Below, piece by piece: positions 9,737 to 19,741 of a DNA stretch of 64,000 nt. The stretch is from Entoloma clypeatum (lineage: Eukaryota; Basidiomycota; Agaricomycetes; Agaricales; Entolomataceae): the NCBI GenBank assembly GCA_963565915.1, contig OY751490.1, positions 3,596,001 to 3,660,000 on the forward strand, given 5' to 3'. The number at the start of each line of letters is the position of its first letter. Positions within the stretch are counted from its first letter, which is position 1. A program made the translations under genes and the position numbers. The notes beneath the pieces were generated by a model. That model was not told the origin of the DNA, did no database searches, and saw nothing but the letters and a program-made list of their open reading frames with translations.

Positions 9737-9985
9737 ACATTGCCATATGTCTCACCAATCTATTCCTTTGCCTTTCGTCCTCATCCTCCTTCTCACGTCT
9801 ACATCTCCGCACATCCACTCCGCACATCCGCTCCTCTCAACCTCCGCCATCTGCCAATCTGAAATCTAGAACCACATCAAAGAATGGGGCACAACACACA
9901 AGTTGAAGCCAGGTCCTCTCTGCAAGACATCAGACTTGTCGCATCCGCTCATCCGCTACTCCACTCCGACTCATCCGATGTTTTC

Positions 9986-10405
9986 TGATGTTGAGAAACA
10001 CGCTACGTGACAGGGCCCTCCCCTGCTACAACCCCTTGATCAAGTATGCTGTCGACACCATCCTCACCCATGACCTGCAACTCCAAGTTCTACATGTAGC
10101 TGGTGAGCTCAATGCAGCTGCTGACCACCTCTCATGTGGCCATCGCAAATGAGCTAGAAATCCTTGCCTTCACACCCCCTTTGTTACAGTGGGGCATCTC
10201 AGATGTTGATTAGCAGCACACGGCACTCTAGGCAATCTCGACAGGAAGCCTGGAGCATCAACCATCTGCACCATGCCCATGCAGTCATGCTGGAACAGGC
10301 GATCACCAACAACTCTTGGTTATCATATGGTTCAGCAGTCAACTCCTACCTTGAATTCATCTGTTTACACAACCTCAACACCGACACCACTCCTGATACC
10401 CTCAG
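9986..10405 (+). pseudogene. DIRS-like RNase H tail and tyrosine recombinase N-terminus
   Basis: The RNase H segment reads LRNTLRDRALPCYNPLIKYAVD and ends HVAGELNAAADHLS near 10137, the typical end of this domain. After about 60 nt an open frame (from about 10164) includes SWLSYGSAVNSYLEFICLHN and TTPDTLS, matching the SAM-like N-terminal domain of fungal tyrosine recombinases. Homology ends abruptly at 10405, where an LTR starts; the catalytic domain is not found downstream. Confidence 0.55.
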
Positions 10406-10587
10406 TGTAACAAGAGTTACATGAAAAGCCCTCAATCTCACAGAACAAGATAAGCTTGACCAAAATATGGTATTGGCTGTACAATGTCGTGCGAGGTAAA
10501 AGGCTTCTGTTACATAAGCGGCTGTGCTCAGCCTAGTACAGTAACTCCAATGACCAACTGATGACCATGTCAATCCCACTCGTTACA
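10406..10587 (-). repeat. LTR of a minus-strand retroelement with inverted-repeat-array interior
   Basis: A 182-bp segment begins TGTAAC and ends GTTACA, is inserted exactly where DIRS-like homology stops, and is followed by ATCCCCCTTC. Read on the minus strand that is a polypurine tract (GAAGGGGGAT) directly before a 3' LTR. The partner LTR is not in the window, so this call rests on structure only. The LTR itself contains short hairpins such as TGTAACAAGAGTTACA (10406-10421) and GGCTGTGCTCAGCC. Confidence 0.5.
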
Positions 10588-10666
10588 TATCCCCCTTCAA
10601 GATTGCTGCTGTGATCTCCACTTGACTTCGCGTGAGGAGATTGAAGTGGGAGGTCATAGTAGCCTC

Positions 10667-11109
10667 TATCGAACAGCACACCTACATACGCAGGGAAGCC
10701 TGGGTAAGATACTCACATTGGAGGTAAGAAGAGCGAGAAGAGCTTGAGCGATGAAGGTACTTGGTAAAAGTCCTATTATTGCAGATACAGATACATCGAG
10801 TATTTATACCTACAAGGATGCGCACAGACCATGTACAAACAAGTACAAACTGAGCTCTGTCGCAGAACCATAAACTCACGTATATGGTAATATGTGACTT
10901 ATAGTCACATAGTGTGACAAGCACATGATGTGACATAACATGACATATGTTATGCATGTCTGACACATATCTAATGAGTCAGAGATCTAGAGCGAGTCTA
11001 GATTGTTCTAAGTCTAGAACACTTCCATATGTAACTCCATATGGGAATACACATGTCTATAGACATGTGATTGACTGTCGAGACATCCGTCTAGAATGTA
11101 TTCTCAACA
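10667..11109 (-). repeat. Copia-1 3' LTR
   Basis: 443 bp, nearly identical to 16531-16973 (about two differences seen). The target duplication GCCTC lies just outside. Confidence 0.9.
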
Positions 11110-14100
11110 CTCCCCCTCAAGTGTGATTCCGTCAGGTTTCAATACTTGTTCACAAGAAGACATTCAAGTCCTAGTGAAGAGCCAAAATAAATGGCAGCAG
11201 CCATAAGGGCGCTAAAGGGGATCTGCTGTGTCGTTTAGCATACGCTGTCATTGAAGGTCTTATCAGAGACCCATAAGTCTAATTCCAAAACAAGAATAGA
11301 CAGGTCTCATCAGAAGTCAATCTGAGATCAATAGATCATCAAAGGATAAAAATACCTTTGAGAGACATGAAATAGCGCAATAATCATGCAGCCATAATGG
11401 CGCTTGAAGCAGCCAGTGTAGCGCTTAGAGCAGCCACTGAAGTAATTGATTATTTAATTACTTCTACCACTACCTACTTTAGTTTTTCCTTCGTCGTTCC
11501 TTGACGTCTTATCGTCGGTGGTCATGGCAGTGTTATTGCCAGAGGGCGATGAAGAAGCAGCGGCATCGCCAGCTGCAGTAGTGGTGGTGGTGGTGGTGCT
11601 GGCGTTGGTCGAGGCAACATGCGCCAGATGGCCGGCATGTGCGAAGCGAGTGTAAAAGGCGGTGGAGAAGTAGGCGAAGAATGCCATTGGAAGCCTGCTC
11701 TAAAACTCAACTTTGAGGAGCGTATTTAAGGCTTTGCCTATCTCGCACGGACCATGCTGAGTCAGGTGTTTGGCCTGATTGCATCAGCAAACCACGTGTG
11801 ATAGTTTATTGTCATTCCAGACGAGTATCAATGGTTTTGACCATGATTCACACAAAAAATGAGACTACCAATGCAGGCAGCCCAAGAAGGCGCTCAAGAC
11901 GTAGTGGTACTCAGTTTTTTATGGATCACATAGTAGTTGCAGCCAGTAGTAGCGCAAGAACTAGTATGGAAAGAGCATGTGGCACTAAGGCCGGGGATAA
12001 GTCAGAAGACATAACTCAATTAAGAGCTCGTTAGACTTGATCTGGCTCAAAGGGTCATTTAACCAACTGATGATATCATGCTTGGCATGATGTAAGCTAT
12101 AAATAGCTTATTTATACTCTGGGAAGCTGCCAAATAAGGCGCTAACAACCATGGATTTTTAGACAAGGGTGCCTTTATCCTGAGTATGTAATATTATCAT
12201 GGCAACACTTTTAAGGTGTGCTTATAGATAATGTCATCTGAGTCGAGTGTAATACTCCAGACTTCAGGGATGTGGATGAACTAGTTAGGTTCAGAGTCCA
12301 CTGTGATAGTTTATGCTCTGTTCCGGAGTAGGGTCCAGTTTATCGTCATAGTGGACGTTGAGTCTTCAGAATATAATATCTGAGACAGCTGGTGGTTCCG
12401 TCATCGTTTCCCATATCGTCTGACGTACTATCCAAGCTATTGCAAAATATAATCGCAATGATTGATATTGCAGCCATTATTTGAGCGCAGATATAATCAA
12501 GCCTAGTAACTGTGGCAAGCCCAAAGGGGCGCACATTGTTATGCAAAGGCTAGACAAGCAAACATCATGTGGATTGTTTTTTTAGGGTTAATAGAGAATG
12601 AATTAACTCCCCCTGAAAACCAATTCCGTGGAGTACATTTTACAGATTTTATAGGCAATCAAGCCAACTGTTATATGTGATGATGTGCAAGCAATATTGC
12701 AGATTATAGTCAAATAAATGACTTTGCAATGTAGTTCTTTGTGGTTGGTAATACTTATGTTGGTGAACAACCGATTTATGTTCAGAGGTCAATAGAGAAT
12801 CCACTCTAAGGCATCAACACAGATTTACTATGTTTGTTGCATGATACAACAATAACGCGTGAGGGTGTTATTTGGTCTTGTTTGTCAAAGGAGGCAGCCA
12901 ACACAGGCGCTCTACTCAATGCAAGAACCGGATCATTGTCGCAGCCAAAACAAGGCGCAGATCAGATGATGGGTTGATCCAAATCTTAAGAGTGTAACAA
13001 GCACTCTGATGTGTTTCATGCAAACAATAGTAATCTTGGTATTCCAAGAACCATATAATGCAAATTAATGCATTATTAGTAAGCCATCAATTAAGATGCT
13101 TCATCAAGTAATCATGGAAGATATACTTGGGAATAGAACCCAACAATAGTCTGATAAGACTAACGGATCGATTCATATGATATTCTCTTTTATCCAGAAT
13201 TCATCGTTTCTAGGTGAGAAATCATAGGGGTATAAGCTGGGATAAGCTTTTTCTTTTGTTCAAGTTGACCATTTGATAAGTATGCAGCGGTCACGGCGCT
13301 CCTTTAATGGTACAACCTATAGAGTGTTGTATACGAAGCAATGCATCTGATGGTGAGATCAAAAGATCAAAGATCAGTTTTCTAGCAATGGTATCGCAAA
13401 GCAAATAGCGCAGAATGCTGCCATTAAAATGCTTCTCTATATTCTCCCCCTTTTCACAGTCAAGTATGGCAATCATTTCCCATGTATCTTTGGCTTTCAA
13501 AGAGCATATACTGAAATAGATGCAGAACTTGGTTGGGAAACCAGAAATTCATGCAGAAAAATTAATCGCAAACTGCGGAGGAATTACTCTCCAAGTTATG
13601 CTGAGGTAATTACTCTCAGGCGATTTATTCCAGCAATATTTGTAAGCTGTGATACAATCTGATTTTTTGACTATATCCATTTTTGCCATAGGGTGTGTAC
13701 CATCACGGTCATCCCTATATGATTCTGTGACAAGGCCATCGCTGCTTGATTAAAGCGCAGATGCCTTACAAGTCAAAATGCAATGCTAGCCTAAAAGGCG
13801 CAAGATGCATCAGAGATCATTCCCATGCAAGAAATGGAGAGTTCAGATAAGAAGCTTTGCATTGCCCCAAATCATCACTACTTTTTGGTGAAAGAGTGGA
13901 GGAACAAGATTGGTTGGCTAGACCAATTTGAATCAATTTAGGTTGAAGGGTTGAAAAACTCTTCTTCGCATAATAAAGTATTATATATTGGCAGCTAGAA
14001 TGACAATTTCTGAACACTATCGCAGCCTGTCAAGGCGCAGAATAAGTGTTATGCAAATGCCATAGCGCACGAATACAAGATTACTTTTTAAATGCTTTGA

Positions 14101-14400
14101 AATCATTTTTTTTGTCTTATCCAATATAAGGTGGAATATAAATTCCTGAAAAGGAAAGACAGACGCAGCAGAAAGACAAATTAATGACTCGCGCAGTCTT
14201 CTTGACAAGCTTATTAAGCTGTTTCCTTTATAGTAGGTGGCTCAACAGCACATCCAACTTATTGGAATTATTCCAGATTGGATATAAGTTATTTGAACAT
14301 AAAATGCATTTGCATTTTTAAACCTCTCTTTCTTTCGTTCAAAATATGAACACATTGCAAATCAATGTATTGATTGCAAAGAAAGAAAATACAATCATTC
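11110..14400. repeat. Copia-1 interior: dispersed GCAGCC...GGCGC hairpin motifs and other inverted repeats
   Basis: No coding function is visible in this 3.3 kb. A motif of the form GCAGCC, 4-9 bases, GGCGC recurs: about 11194, 11387, 11876, 12124, 12893, 12941, 13283 and 14021, with weaker forms at 11410, 12512, 13738 and 13788. It continues in the leader (15918-16500). GCAGCC and GGCGC pair as five G-C pairs with one bulged A. Other inverted repeats include 11439-11464 (9-bp arms), 12090-12107, 13055-13075 and 14355-14380. The small ORF at 11454-11687 lies in low-complexity Thr/Ala sequence and is not called. Confidence 0.6.
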
Positions 14401-14410
14401 TACACAATGA

Positions 14411-15254
14411 TCATGCTGTTATAAGGTCCAGGCGTGGAAACGCTATGTTGTAATTGTCGACGGGTGGACCCTTGCATTGTTCTGTTATGACGGCATCATG
14501 CACCAGACCGGCGACGCAGCTAGAGTAGCGCAGAGCACCAGGGTCTGTTGGTGCAGATAAGAAAGACTTCTTTTTCCATAAGTTCCGAAACGGCTGATGA
14601 AAAACATCGCACGATGTCGGTTGAGGATCATAGGAGATACCTATGCCGTAAAGGTAATCCTCAAGTGACAAATCGGGAACAGGATCAACATGATGATGAT
14701 TGTATGTTTCAACAATCAATTCTCGAACCTTATCATAGGTGAGATCATTATTGTAAAGAAGGGTTTCTATGGAAAAGTCGGGCAGATAGAAGCATTAGGG
14801 CCCGAGTCGATGGAGAAATAGAATGATGTGCGCCGAGATGATCAAAGATTTTATCAAGATAATCAATCTCAGTTGCAGGTTGTCGCTTCATAGAAAGTTT
14901 GAAGGACAATGCAGCACGAATGTCAGACAGAACTGTTTCATAAACAGCTCGTCCGAACCTATTCTTTAACTCAAACCAAGTCTCAGAAGACATATTTTTG
15001 GTGAGTTTGATCGACGGGTCGACACGAAGTCGAATATTGGCTAAAGCCATTTGATCCCTAATGTTCCATGCCTTGACTTTAGTTGCATGGGCTTTCCTTG
15101 TAAGGTTAGCAGACATCAAGGGTCGCTTCTCAGCACCATCAACAATTTGCCACAAATCCTGAGATCTAAGGAACGAACACATGGTGTTCGCCCACTCAGG
15201 GTAGTTTGTGCCGTCAAGAACGGGAACAGCAATCAAAGAAGTGATTGAAGACAT
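14411..15254 (-). pseudogene. Copia-1 Gag, one frameshift
   Basis: 168 codons from the ATG at 15254 read as a Copia-type Gag (UBN2/DUF4219-like): LDGTNYPEWANTMCSFL, LWQIVDG, then AWNIRDQMALANIRL and ETWFELKNRF. Near 14800 the frame shifts by one and continues as LLYNNDLTYDKVRELIVETYNHH to 14411. No CCHC knuckle or protease follows. The protein would coat element RNA in cytoplasmic particles. The frameshift could be decay or recoding; nothing in the sequence singles out a slippery site, so decay is likelier. Confidence 0.65.
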
Positions 15255-16530
15255 GTTTGTTTCTAAAAAGAAACAGTGGTCAACAAATATTCAAGACCAA
15301 TTTGAACCGATAAGAGGTATTGTCTGAATTGTTTGTGACACATGTCAGAGAGAGTTTTATGTAATAGCCTTTATTTATGTGACTAGGGGTCACAATGCTG
15401 TGGTATTTACATAAAGACGGTCGCCTATAGATCAGGCGATTGCTCCATCTTTATTACCCCGGGTGTAACCTCGGGTGTGATTCTCCTTTCTTCATCGTCA
15501 CTATGATTGAAGGGGGACGGTAAGTCCCTCGTTCGAGCTCTCCGGATGTTACTCGGGCGTGGCGCCCAGGGATCCTAGAGTCATAGTTCAACGAGTGAAG
15601 AGAATGTAGATGGGGACACATACTGCTTTTTTCTTTCCACATTTGCGAGTACAGATATGGCGTGCATGCCGTCCGTATCGCAACTGCGTGACTTTCACCT
15701 TCCGAATGCGTGGTGTGACCATGCAATCCAGAGTACAGAGGTGTCGTCTGTGGAAACCATCATCACGCTGAATAACGCGGATGTCATGGTGTGACCAATG
15801 GTTTGCTTGAATGAAACCATAATGGAAGCAGATGCAAGATCCTTTCATCTAGGAACGATTTTAAGTCAGCATCAAATCTGAGATCGTGCAACCATAAAAA
15901 AAAATGGGAAGTCCCTGAGGCAACCCAAAAAGGGCGCTTCTATCAGGTACAGGGTGCAACAGATCAAGATTGATCGACGAAAAAGGTTCAAGGAACAGAA
16001 AGTTCCTGAGAATCGTAATGTCCGAATGTCAGCACATCGAGATATACTCAATTTGGTTAAAACCAAATGCCAGACAGGACATGACACAGCGTGAGAAAAC
16101 CCCAAATCTAGATCGCAGCCAAAAGAAGGCGCAGATACAAGAGAGGGTTTTTCACAGGGGTGTGGCGGCCGCCGATCAAGGCGCTCAAGCCACAGGCTTT
16201 ATACAAAATGTCCAAATATAGACATAGGCCATAAAAGGCCTTAGTCTAGATCAAGAACTAGATGCAGCCCTAGGGGCGCTTTGCTAGTCTTGGACATCAG
16301 AACTAGGTGCAGCCCAAAGGGCGCTCACTAGTCTGGAACCTCCGAGTATCAAACCAGATAACTAACTTAGACTAGTTTATGCTACTAGCTAAAGAGGCGG
16401 TAGCAGCCCAAAGGGCGCTTTTAAAACTCGCGCTCACTGGCTAGGCCAGGTTAGTATCTAACAGGCTAGACAGTCGCAGCAACTCCGTTAGAGTGCGCAG
16501 ACTGTACTGGGCAATCCGGGGCCCATAACC
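15255..16530 (-). other. Copia-1 5' leader
   Basis: About 1.28 kb between the 5' LTR and gag with no convincing gene. It holds further GCAGCC...GGCGC motifs at 15918-15940, 16111-16132, 16163-16186, 16263-16281, 16309-16327, 16403-16423 and 16474-16499, densest next to the primer site, and short inverted repeats such as GGAACAGAAAGTTCC and TTGGTTAAAACCAA. A structured RNA leader is plausible but unproven. Confidence 0.5.
16519..16530 (-). other. Copia-1 primer-binding site (initiator tRNA-Met half)
   Basis: Plus strand GGGCCCATAACC immediately abuts the 5' LTR. That string is the anticodon-arm sequence of eukaryotic initiator tRNA-Met, so the element RNA carries its complement. Copia-2 has the same site at 35691-35702. 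Confidence 0.75.
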
Positions 16531-16973
16531 TATCGAACAGCACACCTACATACGCAGGGAAGCCTAGGTAAGATACTCACATTGGAGGTAAGAAGAGCGA
16601 GAAGAGCTTGAGCGATGAAGGTACTTGGTAAAAGTCCTATTATTGCAGATACAGATACATCGAGTATTTATACCTACAAGGATGCGCACAGACCATGTAC
16701 AAACAAGTACAAACTGAGCTCTGTCGCAGAACCATAAACTCACGTATATGGTAATATGTGACTTATAGTCACATAGTGTGACAAGCACATGATGTGACAT
16801 AACATGACATATGTTATGCACGTCTGACACATATCTAATGAGTCAGAGATCTAGAGCGAGTCTAGATTGTTCTAAGTCTAGAACACTTCCATATGTAACT
16901 CCATATGGGAATACACATGTCTATAGACATGTGATTGACTGTCGAGACATCCGTCTAGAATGTATTCTCAACA
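16531..16973 (-). repeat. Copia-1 5' LTR
   Basis: 443 bp, starts TGTTGAGAATACATTC and ends GTTCGATA on the element strand; duplication GCCTC follows at 16974-16978. Confidence 0.9.
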
Positions 16974-17482
16974 GCCTCCAACAAATTTGAGTTCTTGAAG
17001 CATTGACCATGAAGATTCATGGTCATGGGTATAATCTGGAGTCTTTGGACTCCAATAGAATAAAAGGATAAACAATAATAATTTAGAATGAGTCACACCA
17101 CCTTTGTTGAACCCTTGAGCCAATCAGGGGTCATTGGACCCCTCCCGATCATTCCCAAGGTTTCAACGGAGGTAGGGCAGCTCATATCAAGTCAACATTC
17201 AACTTGTTGTTAGACACTTGCTGAATTGTCGAACATGCATGGTCACATGGTCACGTGAGGTCACAGGACCTCGTTGATTTGTTTGACTGTTTATCGCTTG
17301 TTGATAAATGAGCTTCTTGGTGATCACCACCTTTCGAGGCTCTTCCATGAGCCTCGTCTCTCATAGCTTGATGCCTATCTGCTTGATGACTGGGGCACAT
17401 ACAGTGGCGAGCGACGTTAGTCGGCCACCATTGTCAAGACTCATGGGGAGCACGAATCGGAGAGGGACAAGGGCATTTCTAC

Positions 17483-19741
17483 TAGTGTTTGAAGGTTCAG
17501 TCTACATAGACCTGAACTGGACTTAACTGAACTGAAAAATAGACCACGTTGGATTGAACCACAGTCTAAGGTCTATACATTTTAGAAAATTTAGACTGCA
17601 GTTCAGTGTAGATTTTTTTTTTGACTTAGACTGCAAAAAGACCGGTCTAAACAGGTCTAGACCGGTCTTTTTGCCCTTTGGGATACACCTCCAACCCCCC
17701 CCCCCCCCCTAATATTCTACAATTTTTGGAGATTTTTCAGTAATCTGCATAATATTCTAGATATCTATAGTCCAATTTCATTGGTCTAAGGCTTGTTTTG
17801 AAGCTACAACTGAGTGGAATACATTTCTAGTTTGTATATAAACTCTTGCTCAGAGTCACAAAGGTTAAGAATTGAGTGAAACATGGTGAAAACATAGCTA
17901 AAACATATGATTACAGTGTTATTTTTTTGTATCTGTGTTTACAGTGCTATTTTTGTTGTATCTGTACTATTATTACTGTGTTATTTTTGTTATATCTGTG
18001 TGCCTCTCATTGCGGAGCGAGCAATGGGCGGATGCGTCAATTCGACGTTGGATGATGCGCAACACGCGCACAACAAATGTGTCAAATATATGTAAACAAA
18101 CTCAAAAAACATCGCATTTCTCCTTAATATGGCTACACAGGAGCAAGTAAGCTTACAGACTATATCAATTATGTACCAGAGTATCATATGTCAATAAATA
18201 TGTATTTATTTTATGAATTTTCGCCACGGATTTGAGCATATAGCGATGCAACGCTTTACACCAAACAACAGTAAACAACATGCAAATGCATTGCGCAGGC
18301 GCGTGCGGTGCCTTCCTCATGATCTAATAATAGTTTAACATGATAGAAATCATCAATATATATGTATTCACCTTCTGAAACACCTTGTATAATTTTTAGA
18401 TCTCTAGATAAGATAGAAATGATGAAATGTGCATATTTCAGTAAAAGTGTTATATCTCCATAATGAATGCACCAAATTTGAAAAACAGATGTGCTGTGTT
18501 TTGCTTCTATTCACCTTATTAAGTCCTTGGGCTTGATTTGAATGGTCTGAGTAGATTTACATACAATGTTACAATGGTATATATACAGTACATATAGACT
18601 ACAGTGGTTGTGGAAGGGAGGAAGTAACAAAAGGTTGTTTTTGTGTTTGAGAAAACCCATGATGATGCACTGTTCATCATGATTTACAGTGTGTTTTGAT
18701 GCATCATTTTAGAATACAAATTCTCTGGTATATATAGCTTGAGTTCCCAACTATATATATACTTTTTATGACTCTATATACATCTATTAAAAAGTCAAAG
18801 CTATCTTGAGGCCTGTGATGCCATGGTTTGGGCATTGAGGCCTTATGTTTCATCAATGCTCATCGCTTGGCATTGACTGCCAAGCACTTTCAGCAATCGC
18901 CGAAACTCGAACCATAATTTGACAGACAGCCAACAAAACGTTCCCACACTTCTTTTATCCCCCCACCTCCACTCCACCTGGCTCCACTTCCACCCAATGG
19001 CCACTACCGCTGCCCAACGGCTGCCCCTCATGCCCAACAGCCCCCTCTAATGCCCAACGGCCTCCCTTTGTGCCCAATGCCCCCCTCTAATGCCCCTTCA
19101 TGCCCAACAGCCCCTACTAGCACCCAATGGCCCCCTCTAACGCCCAACGGCCTCCCTGCATGCCCAACGGCCCCCTCTACCGCCCAACAGCCTCCCTGCG
19201 CACCCAACGCCCCCTCTTGTGCCCAACGGCGCCCTTTAACGCCCAGCGCCCTCCCTTCGTGCCGAACGGCTGCCCATCATGCCCAACAGCTGCCTCTAAC
19301 GCCCAAGGTCCCCCTCGCATGCCCAACGGCCTATGCTAGCGCGCAACGGCCCTCTCTAATGCCCTATGGCACCTTCTCGCACCCAACGCTCCCCACTCGC
19401 GTGCAACAGCCCACTCTCATGTCCAGCAGCCTCCTCTCACAACCAACGGCCCCTCACTTGCACCCCACGGCCTCAACTCATGCCCAACAGCCCCCCCACT
19501 CACGTCCAACAGTGTCGTCTTGCACCCAACACGCATTTTTAAATTATTACTGTAATACTTAGTTACGACCGGTTCAGACCAGTTTGGACTGGTCCGGTCC
19601 AAGCAAAATAACATGCCGAGACCGGTTCCCCCCGGTTCGGTCTCGGTCTATAGTATTTCTGAGTGATTGAAAGACCGGTCTGGTCTCGGTCCACCCATTT
19701 TGGGGGCAAAAAACCGAACCGAACTGAACCCTCAAACACTA
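17483..19741 (+). mobile_element. hAT-1: intact 2259-bp non-autonomous hAT-like transposon
   Basis: Terminal inverted repeats TAGTGTTTGAAGGTTCAG and, at the right, the complement of TAGTGTTTGAGGGTTCA. An exact 8-bp duplication ATTTCTAC is at 17475-17482 and 19742-19749. An 8-bp duplication and a TAGTGTTT-type end are hallmarks of the hAT superfamily. Subterminal regions are full of GACCGGTYT/AGACCGG motifs in both directions, likely transposase-binding sites. The left two thirds are AT-rich with no ORF; the right third is a 20-bp minisatellite. There is no transposase gene. Two more copies (hAT-X and hAT-Y) lie in the window. Confidence 0.85.
18989..19530 (+). repeat. 20-bp minisatellite inside hAT-1
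   Basis: About 27 imperfect units of a 20-bp word, consensus YGCCCAACGGCCCCCTCTAA, kept in register through the array. Because 20 is not a multiple of three, long ORFs with Pro/Ala/Cys repeats arise in several frames; I treat them as by-products of the repeat. Confidence 0.85.

Larger units (their letters stand above)
3628..9985. repeat. Diverged LTR-like sequence split by Gypsy-A
   Basis: The two pieces 3628-3936 and 9737 to about 9985 are non-coding, rich in ATCCGA/CTCCGA words and share with the Gypsy-C LTR a block near 9890 (CACAACACACAAGTTGAAGC). Together they are about 560 bp, near the 492 bp of the Gypsy-C LTR. They interrupt the DIRS-like RNase H reading (ML at 3620, then LRNTLRDRALPCYNPL from about 9986). 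The likeliest reading is a solo LTR of a Gypsy-C relative, later hit by Gypsy-A. I could not fix its exact ends or find a target duplication. Confidence 0.5.
1..10405 (+). mobile_element. Decayed DIRS-like (RT plus tyrosine recombinase) retrotransposon, interrupted twice
   Basis: Three separated coding pieces on the plus strand join into one element: an RT N-terminal piece (41-297), an RT core plus RNase H piece (2390-3620), and the end of RNase H followed by a recombinase SAM-like start (about 9986-10400). The order RT, RNase H, tyrosine recombinase is that of DIRS-type retroelements, which integrate without a DDE integrase. Removing the TRIM at 298-2385 restores the reading from ...LLNQC to RIKVKKGHY... 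across the 4-bp duplication GCAG. The left terminus lies outside the window; on the right, homology stops at ...PDTLS where an LTR begins at 10406. The element carries frameshifts and is dead. Family assignment is from recalled motif patterns, not a search. Confidence 0.65.
10667..16973 (-). mobile_element. Copia-1: non-autonomous gag-only Copia-type element
   Basis: Two 443-bp LTRs (10667-11109 and 16531-16973) flank 5.4 kb. The 5-bp duplication GCCTC is at 10662-10666 and 16974-16978. On the element strand the LTR starts TGTTGAGAA and ends CGATA, so the 3' end is TA, not the usual CA. GGTTATGGGCCC follows the 5' LTR directly, the initiator tRNA-Met half-molecule primer site of many Copia elements. 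GAGGGGGAG precedes the 3' LTR. The only coding region is a frameshifted gag; there is no integrase, RT or RNase H, so mobility depends on another element. The remainder is full of short inverted repeats and GCAGCC...GGCGC motifs. Confidence 0.85.

Noticed and set aside
3932..9741. Reading Gypsy-A's large ORF from 9827 as a native longer Gag
   Set aside because: The first 55 or so codons are LTR and flanking sequence fused by the internal deletion; Gypsy-B lacks them.
11454..11687. 77-codon minus-strand ORF with a poly-Thr/Ala stretch in Copia-1
   Set aside because: Low-complexity (GGT repeat) sequence with no conserved neighbour; likely spurious.
14748..14830. Programmed frameshift in Copia-1 Gag
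   Set aside because: No slippery heptamer is visible at the frame change; ordinary decay is simpler.
17694..17709. Run of C's, and the G run at 20104-20117
   Set aside because: Homopolymer tracts. A G-quadruplex is conceivable, but nothing links them to a gene, and run length is unreliable in assemblies.
19050..19562. 170-codon Pro/Ala/Thr-rich ORF (and similar ORFs at 22016-22471 and 47721-48251)
   Set aside because: They are translations of the 20-bp minisatellite in hAT-1, hAT-X and hAT-Y; the frame is open because the unit lacks stops, and the flanks are not coding.
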